A stretch of 64,000 bases of DNA from Paracoccus onubensis. Its GTDB lineage: Bacteria > Pseudomonadota > Alphaproteobacteria > Rhodobacterales > Rhodobacteraceae. The notes below the pieces were generated by a model. The model did no database searches. It was not told where the DNA came from and saw only the letters and a program-made list of their open reading frames with translations. The position numbers and the translations under genes were made by a program. The stretch lies in NCBI RefSeq assembly GCF_003591515.1, contig NZ_QZCG01000010.1, positions 1 through 64,000 of the forward strand, read 5' to 3'. The first letter of the stretch is position 1. Every line of letters starts with the position of its first letter. Positions 49,664-59,245 of this stretch are shown in pieces.

Positions 49664-50248
49664 TTAATCTTCCTGTTCCAGCAGCTGGGCGGCGGGAAGG
49701 ATGAGCGACAGATTTTCCATGGCAGCGTCGACGAAATCTTCCGATACGCCAAAGGCCCAGCTTTGGGTCGCATTATTGGTGGCCGCGATAATGGCCGAGG
49801 CAAGGATGTCGATCATCCTGGGATCGGCATCCGGCAGGCGCCGCTGAAGAAGCCCTGCCATTTTACCGCGCCGCGCCAGAACGGCATTATTGCGCAAGGC
49901 CGTCAGCTTGGGATCGGTTTCGCTGAGCTTGAGAAGATGCCCAAGCATTTCCCTTTCGTGCAGAAAGCGTGAAATGTGGACAGAGATCAATTCCCGAAGA
50001 TCGGTCAGCAGGCTGCCTGTGCCATTTATGAATAATTCGGCCGCATCCTCGGGGTAATCCGGCTGCGGCCCCATGAGCGCGGCTTCTTTATAGGGGTAAT
50101 AGTTGAAGAAAGTGCGTGCACTGATACCTGCGGCACATGCGATCGCTTCGGTCGTGATATTGTTCAGCCCGTTCTTGATGGCAAGCGCGATTGCTGCGGA
50201 CTGAATCTTTTTGGCGGTGTGATAGCGTCGGATTGATGACGAACTCAT
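49664..50248 (-). CDS. TetR/AcrR-family regulator
   Basis: 194 aa. The helix-turn-helix lies at about 25-50 (NITTEAIACAAGISARTFFNYYPYKE). The ligand domain is not conserved. It is divergent from nothing close; the nearest upstream gene is also leftward. A palindrome in its own promoter suggests self-repression. Confidence 0.85.
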   Translation of the reverse strand: MSSSSIRRYHTAKKIQSAAIALAIKNGLNNITTEAIACAAGISARTFFNYYPYKEAALMGPQPDYPEDAAELFINGTGSLLTDLRELISVHISRFLHEREMLGHLLKLSETDPKLTALRNNAVLARRGKMAGLLQRRLPDADPRMIDILASAIIAATNNATQSWAFGVSEDFVDAAMENLSLILPAAQLLEQED

Positions 50249-50285
50249 TCACGTTCCTGAGGTTGTTCCGGCGTCACCGCCAAAT

Positions 50286-50329
50286 TGCAGTGACTGCATC
50301 AAAATCACAGACCGTCAGGCTACTGTCAA
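50286..50329 (-). promoter_or_regulatory. Promoter and operator of the TetR gene
   Basis: On the minus strand TTGACA (50329-50324) is a perfect -35, followed by a 17-bp spacer and a weak -10 GATTTT (50306-50301). The palindrome TGCAGT-G-ACTGCA (50286-50298) lies exactly at the expected start point, a position where a bound TetR protein would block transcription. Confidence 0.55.
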
Positions 50330-50360
50330 CGCAAGAAGCGGGTTCTGTGATCACAACAAC

Positions 50361-50388
50361 AAATTCAACCCATGAATGGGTTGAATTT
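50361..50388. repeat. 28-bp near-perfect palindrome upstream of the TetR gene
   Basis: AAATTCAACCCAT (50361-50373) and ATGGGTTGAATTT (50376-50388) are exact reverse complements with GA between. It may end the transcript of the leftward peptidase gene, or be an operator. A 10-bp palindrome TGTGATCACA lies 6 bp to its left (50346-50355). Confidence 0.5.
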
Positions 50389-50423
50389 CACTGGTAGGAA
50401 GCGCGATGGAATTCGGGATATTA

Positions 50424-50984
50424 TCAGGAACCCCAGGTCCGCACGGGACCGCAATCCATATGCACGAAATTCGAACCGCTATATTTGCCGACGCCACCAG
50501 CCCGGCAAGAAGCTGCCGCCTGATACATCTGGCCGACCGAGCGCGATTTGAGCCGCAGATCAGCAGCCTTGCCCGTCACATGCAGCGAATTCTTGGCCAC
50601 GCCGGAAGACCGTCTGCGCAGCATCGCATTGGTCTGCGGTGAACGATAGCCCGACAACAGCATATAGGGTTCGTTCGTTTGCAGCAGCCTGTGCGACGCG
50701 GTGGCAACGTCAATGGTCCGCGGATCGATGCCGATTGCTGTTCCGGTCCGCCAATCGCGCATGAAGATGTTGATTTCATTAAGAGATTCACGAATGTATT
50801 TGCCGTCGACCCAGTAAACGGCATCGATGCTTTCACCGGTTCGGCCGTTATACATCCGGATACGGCGCATATCGCCTGCTCCGCGCAAGAAGCCAAACGC
50901 ATTGGCCATTACAGGGGCAGCTGTCACAGCAGTCGCCGCGAACACCCCCAGTATTCCACGCCGGGAAATAGGATTGATTGTCAT
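50424..50984 (-). CDS. YcbK-type murein peptidase (DUF882)
   Basis: 186 aa with a Tat-type signal (SRRGILGVF). The peptidase M15 family zinc site includes HVTGKAADLR and HMDCGP; GYRSPQTN lies before it. Related MepK cuts peptidoglycan crosslinks. The neighbour, divergent, is an L,D-transpeptidase, so the two enzymes probably act on the same cell wall. The pair ycbB-ycbK is adjacent in E. coli. Confidence 0.85.
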   Translation of the reverse strand: MTINPISRRGILGVFAATAVTAAPVMANAFGFLRGAGDMRRIRMYNGRTGESIDAVYWVDGKYIRESLNEINIFMRDWRTGTAIGIDPRTIDVATASHRLLQTNEPYMLLSGYRSPQTNAMLRRRSSGVAKNSLHVTGKAADLRLKSRSVGQMYQAAASCRAGGVGKYSGSNFVHMDCGPVRTWGS

Positions 50985-51281
50985 GTCAGATCGCCTGTCC
51001 TGCTTCGTTCATTTGGCCGCGTTTCTGCGGCTTCTTGGAAGATGTCTTACGATGATTAACAATATGTCAAAATCTTCAGGTTGTAGAAACCTATTTGTGC
51101 GCAAGGCGATAAATCTGACTGGATATCGGCAAGAAATCGCCTATCATGCCGCTTGTTGCCGTTGAGCGTCATATTGTGCCGATTATGCAACTTTGCGGCT
51201 TTGATCTTACGGGTTCGTCCGGCCTTCATGGATCCTTCGCATGATCAATGGCAGAATCAAACCATGATTTATGAGGTTTCG

Positions 51282-52901
51282 ATGCGGCGATCGGGTTTTT
51301 CAGTCCTCCTGGCGGCAGCTATGATCATGAGCGGTACGCAAGTGGCGACCGCGCAATCTTCCGTCATGCAGAGCGGTGGGACAACCGTGGCGGTTTCACC
51401 CAGATTGCATTTCTCGCCCGACGAAATGGCGCTTGCAGAGGCGGTGGCAAGTCATCCGGCTTTGGCCGCATTTTATGGCGGGAATGGGTTGAAGCCGATT
51501 TTCACCGGCCCCGAAGGGGAGGTCCGGCGTCAGGCGTTGCGCGATGCCATTGAGACAATGCCTTCGCATGGTATTCCAACATCACGTTACCACCCCGACA
51601 GCCTGGGCTCGGCAGGGCAGGATTTCACGTCCGAGATGGTTTATGCCCGGACTCTGGCGCGGATGATCCAGGATTTGACCGGTGGCGTGATCGATCCTGC
51701 ACGGTCGGTCCCCGGTATCCACCGCGAGGTCAGGCGCCCTGCCGTGGCGCAGCTGATAGCGGAATTCGCCGCCAGCGATAATCCCGCGAACTATCTGGTG
51801 AAGCTGGGGCCGCAGCACGAGCCGTATGAACAGTTGCAGGCGGCCTTGCATGAAACGCAGGCGATGAGCGTGCCTGCCGATCTGCCCAAGGCGCCCGAGG
51901 CAGTCTGGCGTCTGGGCATGAGTGATGAGGGTGTCGCGCTTCTGCGCGCTCGTCTGGCAAGTATCGGGCTTGAGGCCGAACGGGTAACTGACCCACGGCT
52001 TTACGATGAAGCCTTGTCGGCAGAGGTTGCCCGCTATCAGGAGGCGGTCGGGCTTAATCCGGATGGCGTGGCGGGCCCGAACACGATCCGTCAGCTGAAT
52101 TCGGATGGAATGAATGCGCGAACCCGGGCCATCATCGTCGCATTGGAGCGGATGCGCTGGATGACGGGCGAGGCATTGGATGACCGTATGGTCTGGGTCA
52201 ATATTCCGGAATACAAAGCCCGCATCTTCGAAAAAGGGCATGAGGTTTTTCAGACCCGTGTCGTGGTCGGCAAGGCGGAAACCGAGATGCAGACCCCGGA
52301 ATTTTCGGACCAGATGGAATATCTGGTGGTGAACCCCCGCTGGAACGTGCCTCGCTCGATCACGATCAAGGAATATCTGCCGCAATTGAAAGCGAACCGT
52401 TATGCCGTCTCGCATATCGATATCGTGGATGGAAATGGCAATGTCGTGCCTCGGGACAATATCGACTTCGCCCGCTATACGGCATCAAGCTTTCCCTATC
52501 GGATGCGTCAGAAGCCAAGCGACGACAATGCCTTGGGAAAGGTGAAATTCATTTTCCCGAACCAGTGGAATATCTATCTGCACGATACGCCGACGAAACA
52601 TCTTTTTGCCAACCAGTCGCGTGCTTACTCGCATGGCTGCATCCGGATCGGCGACCCGTTTGACCTGGCCTATCAGCTTTTGTCGGTGCAGACGGAAAAC
52701 CCCCAGGCTGTTTTCGAGCGTGCCCTGAATACCGGCAAAGAGACCTGGTTGAAGCTGACACCCGAAGTACCGGTGCATCTGGTCTATTTCACGGCATTTC
52801 CGGACGAGACAGGGCAGATTCGCCTTTATAAGGACGTCTATGGGCGTGATGCGGTGATTTGGGGATTGCTTGAAAAAGCCGGTCTGGATTTGGACGCGTA
52901 A
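51282..52901 (+). CDS. L,D-transpeptidase of the YcbB (LdtD) type
   Basis: 539 aa; the ATG at 51282 follows TGAGG and starts a signal peptide (MRRSGFSVLLAAAMIMSG). A peptidoglycan-binding domain at about 225-275 precedes the catalytic YkuD domain. The active site is SHGCIRIGDP with catalytic Cys453 and His451. It makes 3-3 peptidoglycan crosslinks. It precedes lpxD by 32 bp. Confidence 0.88.
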   Translation: MRRSGFSVLLAAAMIMSGTQVATAQSSVMQSGGTTVAVSPRLHFSPDEMALAEAVASHPALAAFYGGNGLKPIFTGPEGEVRRQALRDAIETMPSHGIPTSRYHPDSLGSAGQDFTSEMVYARTLARMIQDLTGGVIDPARSVPGIHREVRRPAVAQLIAEFAASDNPANYLVKLGPQHEPYEQLQAALHETQAMSVPADLPKAPEAVWRLGMSDEGVALLRARLASIGLEAERVTDPRLYDEALSAEVARYQEAVGLNPDGVAGPNTIRQLNSDGMNARTRAIIVALERMRWMTGEALDDRMVWVNIPEYKARIFEKGHEVFQTRVVVGKAETEMQTPEFSDQMEYLVVNPRWNVPRSITIKEYLPQLKANRYAVSHIDIVDGNGNVVPRDNIDFARYTASSFPYRMRQKPSDDNALGKVKFIFPNQWNIYLHDTPTKHLFANQSRAYSHGCIRIGDPFDLAYQLLSVQTENPQAVFERALNTGKETWLKLTPEVPVHLVYFTAFPDETGQIRLYKDVYGRDAVIWGLLEKAGLDLDA

Positions 52902-52933
52902 ACCGATTAAGCCACATGTGAAAGGTGGCAATC

Positions 52934-54034
52934 ATGTCTGTAACCATTGGCGAACTTGCACGCGCATTGGATGCGCAGGCCTGGGGAGATCAATCCCTGC
53001 CCGTGACGGGCGCGGCAGAACCCTCGGAAACCGTACCTGTGGGCAAGGATGGGGGGGTTATCGCCCTGGCGATGGCTCCGAAATATGCCGGGGCTTTGCG
53101 CCCGGGAAGCATGGCGATCCTTGCCGAGGGCATGAATCCCGAAGAATACGGGCTGAAAGCGGCAATCTTCGCGCCGCGTCCGCGTCTGGTCATGGCCGGT
53201 CTGACCCGTGCATTCGATCCCGGCCCCGATATCGCACCCGGCATACATCCCACAGCCGTGATCGATGACAACGCCGAGATTGGTGAGGGCGCAGCTATCG
53301 GACCTTTTGTGGTGATCGGCGCCAATGCCCGTATTGCGTCCGGGGCGCGGATCGGGGCGCATGTCTCCATTGGGCGGGGAACGCGGCTTGGCCAGGATGC
53401 ACTGATCCTTCCGGGCGCGCGCATTGCCCATGGCGTCACGGCGGGGGAACGTCTGATCGTTCAGCCCGGGGCCTCGATCGGCGGAGACGGTTTCTCTTAC
53501 GTGACGCCCGAGGAATCGGGGATCGAGGAAATCCGTCGCACGCTGGGCACCCGCGATGATCTCAGGGCTCAGCACTGGACCCGCATTCATTCTTTGGGCG
53601 GGGTCGAAATCGGGAATGACGTCGAAATCGGCGCGAATGCCACCGTCGACCGCGGGACGATACGGGCCACCCGGATCGGCTCCGGCACAAAAATCGACAG
53701 TCTCGTACAGATCGGCCATAATGTCGTGATTGGCGAAGATTGCCTGTTATGCGGTTTGGTGGGCGTCGCCGGTTCGTCGAAGATCGGCGATCGTGTGGTT
53801 CTTGCCGGGCAGGTTGGTGTCTCGGATAATATCGAGATCGGCGATGATGTTATCGCAGGCGGCGCCAGCAAGATATTCACCCGTGTCCCGGCCGGGCGTG
53901 TGATTCTTGGTCATCCGGCGGTAAAGATGGAAACGCAGATGGAAATCCAGAAAGCGACCCGTCGTTTGCCACGTCTTGCAAGCCAAGTTGCAAAGCTTCA
54001 GGAAACCGTTACACGCCTGTTGGAAAAGGGATGA
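52934..54034 (+). CDS. lpxD: UDP-3-O-acylglucosamine N-acyltransferase LpxD
   Basis: 366 aa; start chosen at 52934 after AAAGGTGG. The N-terminal domain is followed by a left-handed beta-helix of hexapeptide repeats (for example [19 protein letters not shown]). The catalytic His is in the [11 protein letters not shown] segment. It adds the N-linked acyl chain of lipid A. It is followed after 12 bp by a second acyl carrier protein gene. Confidence 0.95.
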   Translation: MSVTIGELARALDAQAWGDQSLPVTGAAEPSETVPVGKDGGVIALAMAPKYAGALRPGSMAILAEGMNPEEYGLKAAIFAPRPRLVMAGLTRAFDPGPDIAPGIHPTAVIDDNAEIGEGAAIGPFVVIGANARIASGARIGAHVSIGRGTRLGQDALILPGARIAHGVTAGERLIVQPGASIGGDGFSYVTPEESGIEEIRRTLGTRDDLRAQHWTRIHSLGGVEIGNDVEIGANATVDRGTIRATRIGSGTKIDSLVQIGHNVVIGEDCLLCGLVGVAGSSKIGDRVVLAGQVGVSDNIEIGDDVIAGGASKIFTRVPAGRVILGHPAVKMETQMEIQKATRRLPRLASQVAKLQETVTRLLEKG

Positions 54035-54046
54035 ACTGGAGGCGAC

Positions 54047-54313
54047 ATGACTGACACCGTAAAATCCCGAATCAAGGAACTCATTGCCGAGCAGGCGATG
54101 CTGGAACCCGATCAGATTTCCGATGAGGCGACCCCCGAGGAGCTGGGGATCGACAGCCTTGGGCTGGTCGAATCGATCTTTGCGATTGAAGAGGAGTTCG
54201 ATATCACGATTCCCTTCAACGCCAATGAGCCCGAGAAATCCGAATTCGATATCTCGACCATGGGGACGATCATCGCGGCGGTGGAACGGCTTGTAGCGGA
54301 AAAGGCCGCATGA
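54047..54313 (+). CDS. Second acyl carrier protein, linked to lpxD
   Basis: 88 aa acidic protein. The carrier site is Ser37 in LGIDSLGLVES. It differs from AcpP by a longer third loop (PFNANEPEKSEFDIST). Its stop overlaps the ketoacyl synthase start by 4 nt. Dedicated ACPs beside lipid A genes supply special acyl chains (AcpXL in rhizobia is the parallel). Confidence 0.85.
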   Translation: MTDTVKSRIKELIAEQAMLEPDQISDEATPEELGIDSLGLVESIFAIEEEFDITIPFNANEPEKSEFDISTMGTIIAAVERLVAEKAA

Positions 54314-55599
54314 GCGCCAAGAGAACCGGCAAGAAAAAAACCGAGGAATCTCGTACCGTAAAATCCTTTGATCCGTTGACCCCTGACGGGTTGCGCAGGG
54401 TGGTCATCACCGGGGCGGGCACCATCAACGCGCTTGGCCACGATGTGGCGACCACGCTGGAAGCTTTTCGCGAAGCGCGTTGCGGCATCACGCAGCTTGA
54501 TTTTCGCGATGTCGAGCGATTGTCTATCCAGATCGGCGCGCAGATCCATGACTGGCGGCCCGAAAGTTACTTCAATCGCCAGCAAATCCTGCTTTATGAC
54601 AAGTTCACCCAATTCACGCTGCTGGCGGCCAAACAGGCGGTCGGGCAGGCGGGGTTGAATTTTCAGGGCAAGCTGGGTTTGCGTGCCGGGGTGGTTTTGG
54701 GCACGGCCGGGGGCGGCCTGAATACCTGGGACGATAATTATCGTGCCGTCTATGAAGAGGGGAAGAACCGCGTTCATCCCTTTGTCGTGCCGAAGCTGAT
54801 GAACAATGCCGCCGCCAGCCATGTTTCGATGGAGTTCGGGCTGCGCGGTCCATCGTTTACCGTCGCGACTGCCTGCGCAAGTTCCAATCACGCCATGGGG
54901 CTTGCCTTTCAGATGATCCGGTCCGGTGCGGCGCAAGTGATGCTGACCGGAGGATCAGAGGCGATGCTGTGCTTTGGCGGAGTCAAGGCATGGGAAGGGC
55001 TGCGGGTCATGTCCAAAGATGCCTGCCGCCCCTTCAGTGCCAATCGCAACGGCATGGTTCAGGGTGAGGGTGCTGGGGTTTTCGTCTTCGAGGATTACGA
55101 ATCCGCCCATACCCGCGGGGCCGATATTCTTGCCGAGGTGGTCGGCTTTGCGATGTCTTCGGATGCGCAGGATATCGTCATGCCATCGGCACAAGGGGCC
55201 GAGCGTGCCATCAGCGGTGCGTTAAGCGATGCGGGCCTGAACCCCGAGCAGATCGGCTATATCAATGCCCATGGCACGGGAACGGCTGCGAATGACAAGA
55301 CCGAATGTGCCGCTGTCGCCCATGCGTTTGGTCATCATGCCGACCGGCTGATGATATCTTCGACCAAATCCATGCACGGGCATTTGATCGGGGGGACGGG
55401 CGCGGTCGAATTGCTGGCCTGTATCATGGCTTTGCGGGACGGCGTGATCGCCCCGACCATCGGATATCAGGAGCCTGATCCCGAATGTGCGCTTGATGTG
55501 GTGCCGAATGAAGCACGGGATGCGCAGGTGGATGCGGTGCTGTCCAATGCGTTCGCCTTTGGCGGGCTGAATGCCGTGATCGCGTTACGACGGGTGTGA
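54310..55599 (+). CDS. Beta-ketoacyl-ACP synthase, lpxD-linked
   Basis: 429 aa with a 28-residue basic lead (MSAKRTGKKKTEESRTVKS). The catalytic Cys189 is in VATACASSNHA, His321 in NAHGTGT, and His358 in KSMHGHLIGGTG. It is a KAS I/II-type enzyme, but the middle differs from usual FabF. It is translationally coupled to the second ACP. No reductase gene follows, so 3-oxoacyl chains may be the product used for lipid A. Confidence 0.88.
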   Translation: MSAKRTGKKKTEESRTVKSFDPLTPDGLRRVVITGAGTINALGHDVATTLEAFREARCGITQLDFRDVERLSIQIGAQIHDWRPESYFNRQQILLYDKFTQFTLLAAKQAVGQAGLNFQGKLGLRAGVVLGTAGGGLNTWDDNYRAVYEEGKNRVHPFVVPKLMNNAAASHVSMEFGLRGPSFTVATACASSNHAMGLAFQMIRSGAAQVMLTGGSEAMLCFGGVKAWEGLRVMSKDACRPFSANRNGMVQGEGAGVFVFEDYESAHTRGADILAEVVGFAMSSDAQDIVMPSAQGAERAISGALSDAGLNPEQIGYINAHGTGTAANDKTECAAVAHAFGHHADRLMISSTKSMHGHLIGGTGAVELLACIMALRDGVIAPTIGYQEPDPECALDVVPNEARDAQVDAVLSNAFAFGGLNAVIALRRV

Positions 55600-55625
55600 T
55601 GGCCTGATTTCACTCCGCCGCATGG

Positions 55626-55656
55626 AAAAACCGCGCCGGATCCGGCGCGGTTTTTT
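55626..55656 (+). terminator. Terminator of the lpxD-ACP-KAS cluster
   Basis: A 30-bp perfect palindrome (55626-55655, arms AAAAACCGCGCCGGA and its complement) runs into a T6 tract. It lies 26 bp after the synthase stop, and the IalB gene converges on it. Confidence 0.9.
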
Positions 55657-55687
55657 GTTTTCACGAATAGCTTTACAGCGGGGCCAA

Positions 55688-56719
55688 TTATTCTGCCGGC
55701 TGCGCTTCTTCTTCGGCAGGCTGTTCTTCGGTATTGCCGCCTTGCTGCTCGGCCGTCGCCTGTGCTTCCTTGGCGAGTTGTTCCAACTCACTATAGGCCG
55801 CAGTGAAACCTGCCAGAGACAGTTCAAGTTCGACCGGGTTTTTGGGATCCGAACCAAAGGGCAGCAATTCCACATTGGCCTTGGAACCGCCTTTCAACGC
55901 GCCCAATTCATCCGCGGTGAATCCCATGCGCGAAACGCAACCAACCGGAGCGCAGAAGCTGAACGGATAGCCGCTTGCCTTGTTTCCGTCGATTCCGAAG
56001 CTCAGGCCCTTGGTCAGGTCGGTTTCCAGCGGAACGACCATGGTGGCGCCAGCGGCAACTTCGCCATTGCTCAGAGGAATAAGCGTCATCTCGGCGACGG
56101 AATTGCCGTCGCTGTCCTTCAGCAACTGATACAATTCGCAGGGATCATTGCCGCTTTCGGTCGTGACACAGCGAATCGTCCAGTCGGAATGAGTCGATTT
56201 CGCATAGTAGGAACCGACCTTCGGTTCGTCATCCGCGCCTTCGGCTGCCTGTTCGGAAGGCGTTCCGCCTTCGACCGGGGCACCAGGTGCCGCAGCTTCG
56301 CCGGTTTCTGCGGCTTCGCCTGCAGCGGCAGGTTCATCCGAGGCTGGTTCTTCTGCGGCAGCTTCAGGCTGCTCGGTCGCTGATTCGGCCTCGTCCGCAT
56401 TCGCTTCGCCCGCGGCGGTTCCTTCTGCGGAAGCACCATCGTCGGATGTTGCGGCAGCTTCTCCCTCGGTCGCCGCATCCGCACCGGCTTCTTCTTCAGC
56501 CGCATCGCCATTCACGGCATCGGCTGCGTCTTGAGCGGCGGATTCCGCGTTATCAGCGGCGTTCTGGGCTTCCTCGGCCAAATCTGCTGCAGATTGCGGC
56601 AATTGCGCCGCGCCATCTGCCGGCGCCTCTGCTTCAGGGGCTGGGGCGTCCTGTGCGAAGGCAGGGGATGCGATGACCGCCAGAACCGCGAGAAGCGAGT
56701 ACGAATTCCTGAGTTGCAT
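55688..56719 (-). CDS. IalB-family exported protein with acidic low-complexity region
   Basis: 343 aa, long for the family. The signal peptide ends near AFAQ (residues 1-22). Residues about 23-165 are an acidic Ala/Glu/Asp-rich stretch. The IalB (invasion associated locus B) domain occupies about 165-315, with the HSDWTIRC start and four Cys. The end is again Glu-rich. In other bacteria IalB proteins affect envelope stability or invasion; function here is unknown. Confidence 0.82.
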   Translation of the reverse strand: MQLRNSYSLLAVLAVIASPAFAQDAPAPEAEAPADGAAQLPQSAADLAEEAQNAADNAESAAQDAADAVNGDAAEEEAGADAATEGEAAATSDDGASAEGTAAGEANADEAESATEQPEAAAEEPASDEPAAAGEAAETGEAAAPGAPVEGGTPSEQAAEGADDEPKVGSYYAKSTHSDWTIRCVTTESGNDPCELYQLLKDSDGNSVAEMTLIPLSNGEVAAGATMVVPLETDLTKGLSFGIDGNKASGYPFSFCAPVGCVSRMGFTADELGALKGGSKANVELLPFGSDPKNPVELELSLAGFTAAYSELEQLAKEAQATAEQQGGNTEEQPAEEEAQPAE

Positions 56720-56753
56720 AATCGGTTCTTTCCTTTGCTCGATGTTTTGCTGT

Positions 56754-56793
56754 CGCGTAACACGTATAAATGCGTTTGTCAGCGTGTAACACG
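56754..56793. promoter_or_regulatory. Paired operator-like sites in front of the IalB gene
   Basis: CGTGTAACACG (56783-56793) is a perfect 11-bp palindrome and CGCGTAACACG (56754-56764) differs at one position. Their centres are 29 bp apart, about three helical turns. A site pair like this, 35 to 75 bp from the start codon, is typical of a dimeric regulator. Confidence 0.45.
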
Positions 56794-56985
56794 ATATCAG
56801 AGTTCAACATGGTTTGAGCGATTTCGCATTCAGCCAACCCGGGTTGCTACGACGAAAGGCGCGAAATGGCAAAATTATCGATGAACAGGGGCCGCATAGA
56901 CAGTTGACGTCCTTGTGACACAAGAATAGCTTGCGACGAATGATGACCGGCCAGTCCGGCAGGGAGACAGCGTTCTCAAACGCAG

Positions 56986-57009
56986 GGGCCATGACATATG
57001 TCATGGCCC
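56986..57009. repeat. 24-bp perfect palindrome after nnr
   Basis: The arms GGGCCATGACAT (56986-56997) and ATGTCATGGCCC (56998-57009) are exact complements with no loop. It lies 67 bp after the nnr stop. There is no T-run, so it is either an unusual terminator or a protein-binding site. Confidence 0.5.
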
Positions 57010-57076
57010 AACTCTTATTCCCGGATTGCCGGCTTGGCCGATTGACGCCATTCAATGTTTGGCACGGCTGATCTTC

Positions 57077-58678
57077 TTAAAGCCCGAACTCCCGGTAAAC
57101 CCGGGGCAGCAATTCGGGCAGATCGTCGGCGATCAGTCCGGGACCGAACAAGCGTGCCGCATATGCATGCAGCAGGCAGCCAATGCCCGCAGCTTCCAGG
57201 ACAGGCAAATCTCGCGCAAGCAAGCCGGTGATCAGCCCGGCCAACACATCTCCGGATCCCGCTGTCGCCAGCCAGGGGATGTCGAAGGCCGAATGCACCC
57301 ATGCCCGCCCGTCAGGCGCCCCGATCACGCTATCCGGCCCTTTCAGCAGGACAACCGCATTGCAATGCGATGCCGCCTCTCGGACAGCGTCGATGCGGGA
57401 ATATGCCGGACCGTGGCGGGCGGGCTTTTTCATTCGTCGGGAGATATCCGGGAAAAGTCGCGCAAATTCGCCCTCATGCGGCGTCAGAACGCAATGATCC
57501 GGCAACTGCCCGACCCAGTCGGGATTTTGCGCCAGGGCCGAGAGCGCGTCGGCATCCAGAACGCAGGGCAGGCGCGCATTCATTGCCGTCGGCAGCAGAT
57601 CGGCGGCCCGTCGCAATCCGCAACCCGGACCTAGACAAAGCGCAGTGATCCGTCGGTCGGTCAGGAGATTTTGCAGAGCTTCGGCATTCCCGATATTGCG
57701 CAGCATCAGGGCGTCAGGTCCCTGCCTGCCGTGGCCGGTAATATCATCCGGCAGGCCAAGCGTCACAAGCCCGGCTCCGCTTCTGATCGCCGCCCGCGCC
57801 GCCAGCCGCGCGGCACCATCCTGCCCTGCTGCTCCGCCTACAATCAGTGCATGTCCGTATCTGTATTTATGCGCATCCTGGGGTTGGCCCGCCGCGACAC
57901 CTTTGCCGAGCATTCTTGGAAGCACGGAACGGATTGGTTCAGCCCGTCGGTCATGGACGGGGAAGCGCGGCCAGATAGCGTAAAGATCGGCCTGCCTGGT
58001 CCGCCGCTCGCGCCATGGCCGCAAGCCGATATCCGCAATGATCAGCCGACCGCAGGCGGCAGGACCGGATGCCAGAAGATGCCCCGGCTTGGGGCTGTCG
58101 AAGCCGATGGTAAGTGTCGCGGCAAGCGGGGAGGGCGGATCGGTATCGCCGCCCAGCCAGCGACCGCTATCCATGCAGAGTCCCGAGGGACAATCCACGG
58201 CGACAAGCGGTGTATTTTCGTGACGGGTCAGATGAGAAAGATGGCGAAGCAGCACCGCGATCTCATCTTGTGGCGGTCTGCTCAGACCGGTGCCGAAAAT
58301 GGCGTCCACATGAATGCTGTTTACGGGCGACTCGCGCAGGGTGGCCAGTGTCAGCGGCAGGATCGGGCCGATTTCCTGCCAGCGGCGTTTTGCGTCACCC
58401 GCATCGGAGCCGGGGATATTGTCCAGCCCCAATACCCGCAATCTCCATCCCACCTTCGCCAGAAGCCGCGCGATCACATACCCGTCGCCGCCATTATTGC
58501 CCGGACCGCAGAGAATCGTCGCATGTCCCGGTTTTGGCCATTGCAGCCGGATATGCCCGGCCACCGCGGCGCCCGCGCGTTCCATCAAGGTCAACCCCGG
58601 GAGTTCTCCGCCATCCATGGCCGCGGATTCGATGGCGCGCATTTGGGCGGTCGTGAGGATTTCAGTGCCAAACAGCAT
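57077..58678 (-). CDS. nnr: Bifunctional NAD(P)H-hydrate repair enzyme Nnr
   Basis: 533 aa. The N-terminal epimerase domain (about 1-215) has MRAIESAAMD and LCGPGNNGGDGYVIAR. The C-terminal ADP-dependent dehydratase (about 235-530) has LTPHEGEFARLF and ATAGSGDVLAGLITG. It repairs hydrated NADH and NADPH. Confidence 0.93.
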   Translation of the reverse strand: MLFGTEILTTAQMRAIESAAMDGGELPGLTLMERAGAAVAGHIRLQWPKPGHATILCGPGNNGGDGYVIARLLAKVGWRLRVLGLDNIPGSDAGDAKRRWQEIGPILPLTLATLRESPVNSIHVDAIFGTGLSRPPQDEIAVLLRHLSHLTRHENTPLVAVDCPSGLCMDSGRWLGGDTDPPSPLAATLTIGFDSPKPGHLLASGPAACGRLIIADIGLRPWRERRTRQADLYAIWPRFPVHDRRAEPIRSVLPRMLGKGVAAGQPQDAHKYRYGHALIVGGAAGQDGAARLAARAAIRSGAGLVTLGLPDDITGHGRQGPDALMLRNIGNAEALQNLLTDRRITALCLGPGCGLRRAADLLPTAMNARLPCVLDADALSALAQNPDWVGQLPDHCVLTPHEGEFARLFPDISRRMKKPARHGPAYSRIDAVREAASHCNAVVLLKGPDSVIGAPDGRAWVHSAFDIPWLATAGSGDVLAGLITGLLARDLPVLEAAGIGCLLHAYAARLFGPGLIADDLPELLPRVYREFGL

Positions 58679-58704
58679 AGAAGTTGCCTATAGTTTCGTC
58701 ATGA

Positions 58705-59172
<468 letters not shown>

Positions 59173-59245
59173 ATATCTCCAGCGACACAGGTTCTGCGCC
59201 CGGCGAATGTGATTGCCGGGCCGATTTTACGAAGAAAGGGAAGTG

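Larger units (their letters stand above)
56720..57076. other. Gene-free stretch between the IalB and nnr genes
   Basis: This 357-bp stretch has no convincing gene. It holds the ialB promoter region with two repeated operator-like sites (56754-56793) and a 24-bp palindrome (56986-57009). I saw no other structure. Confidence 0.5.
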
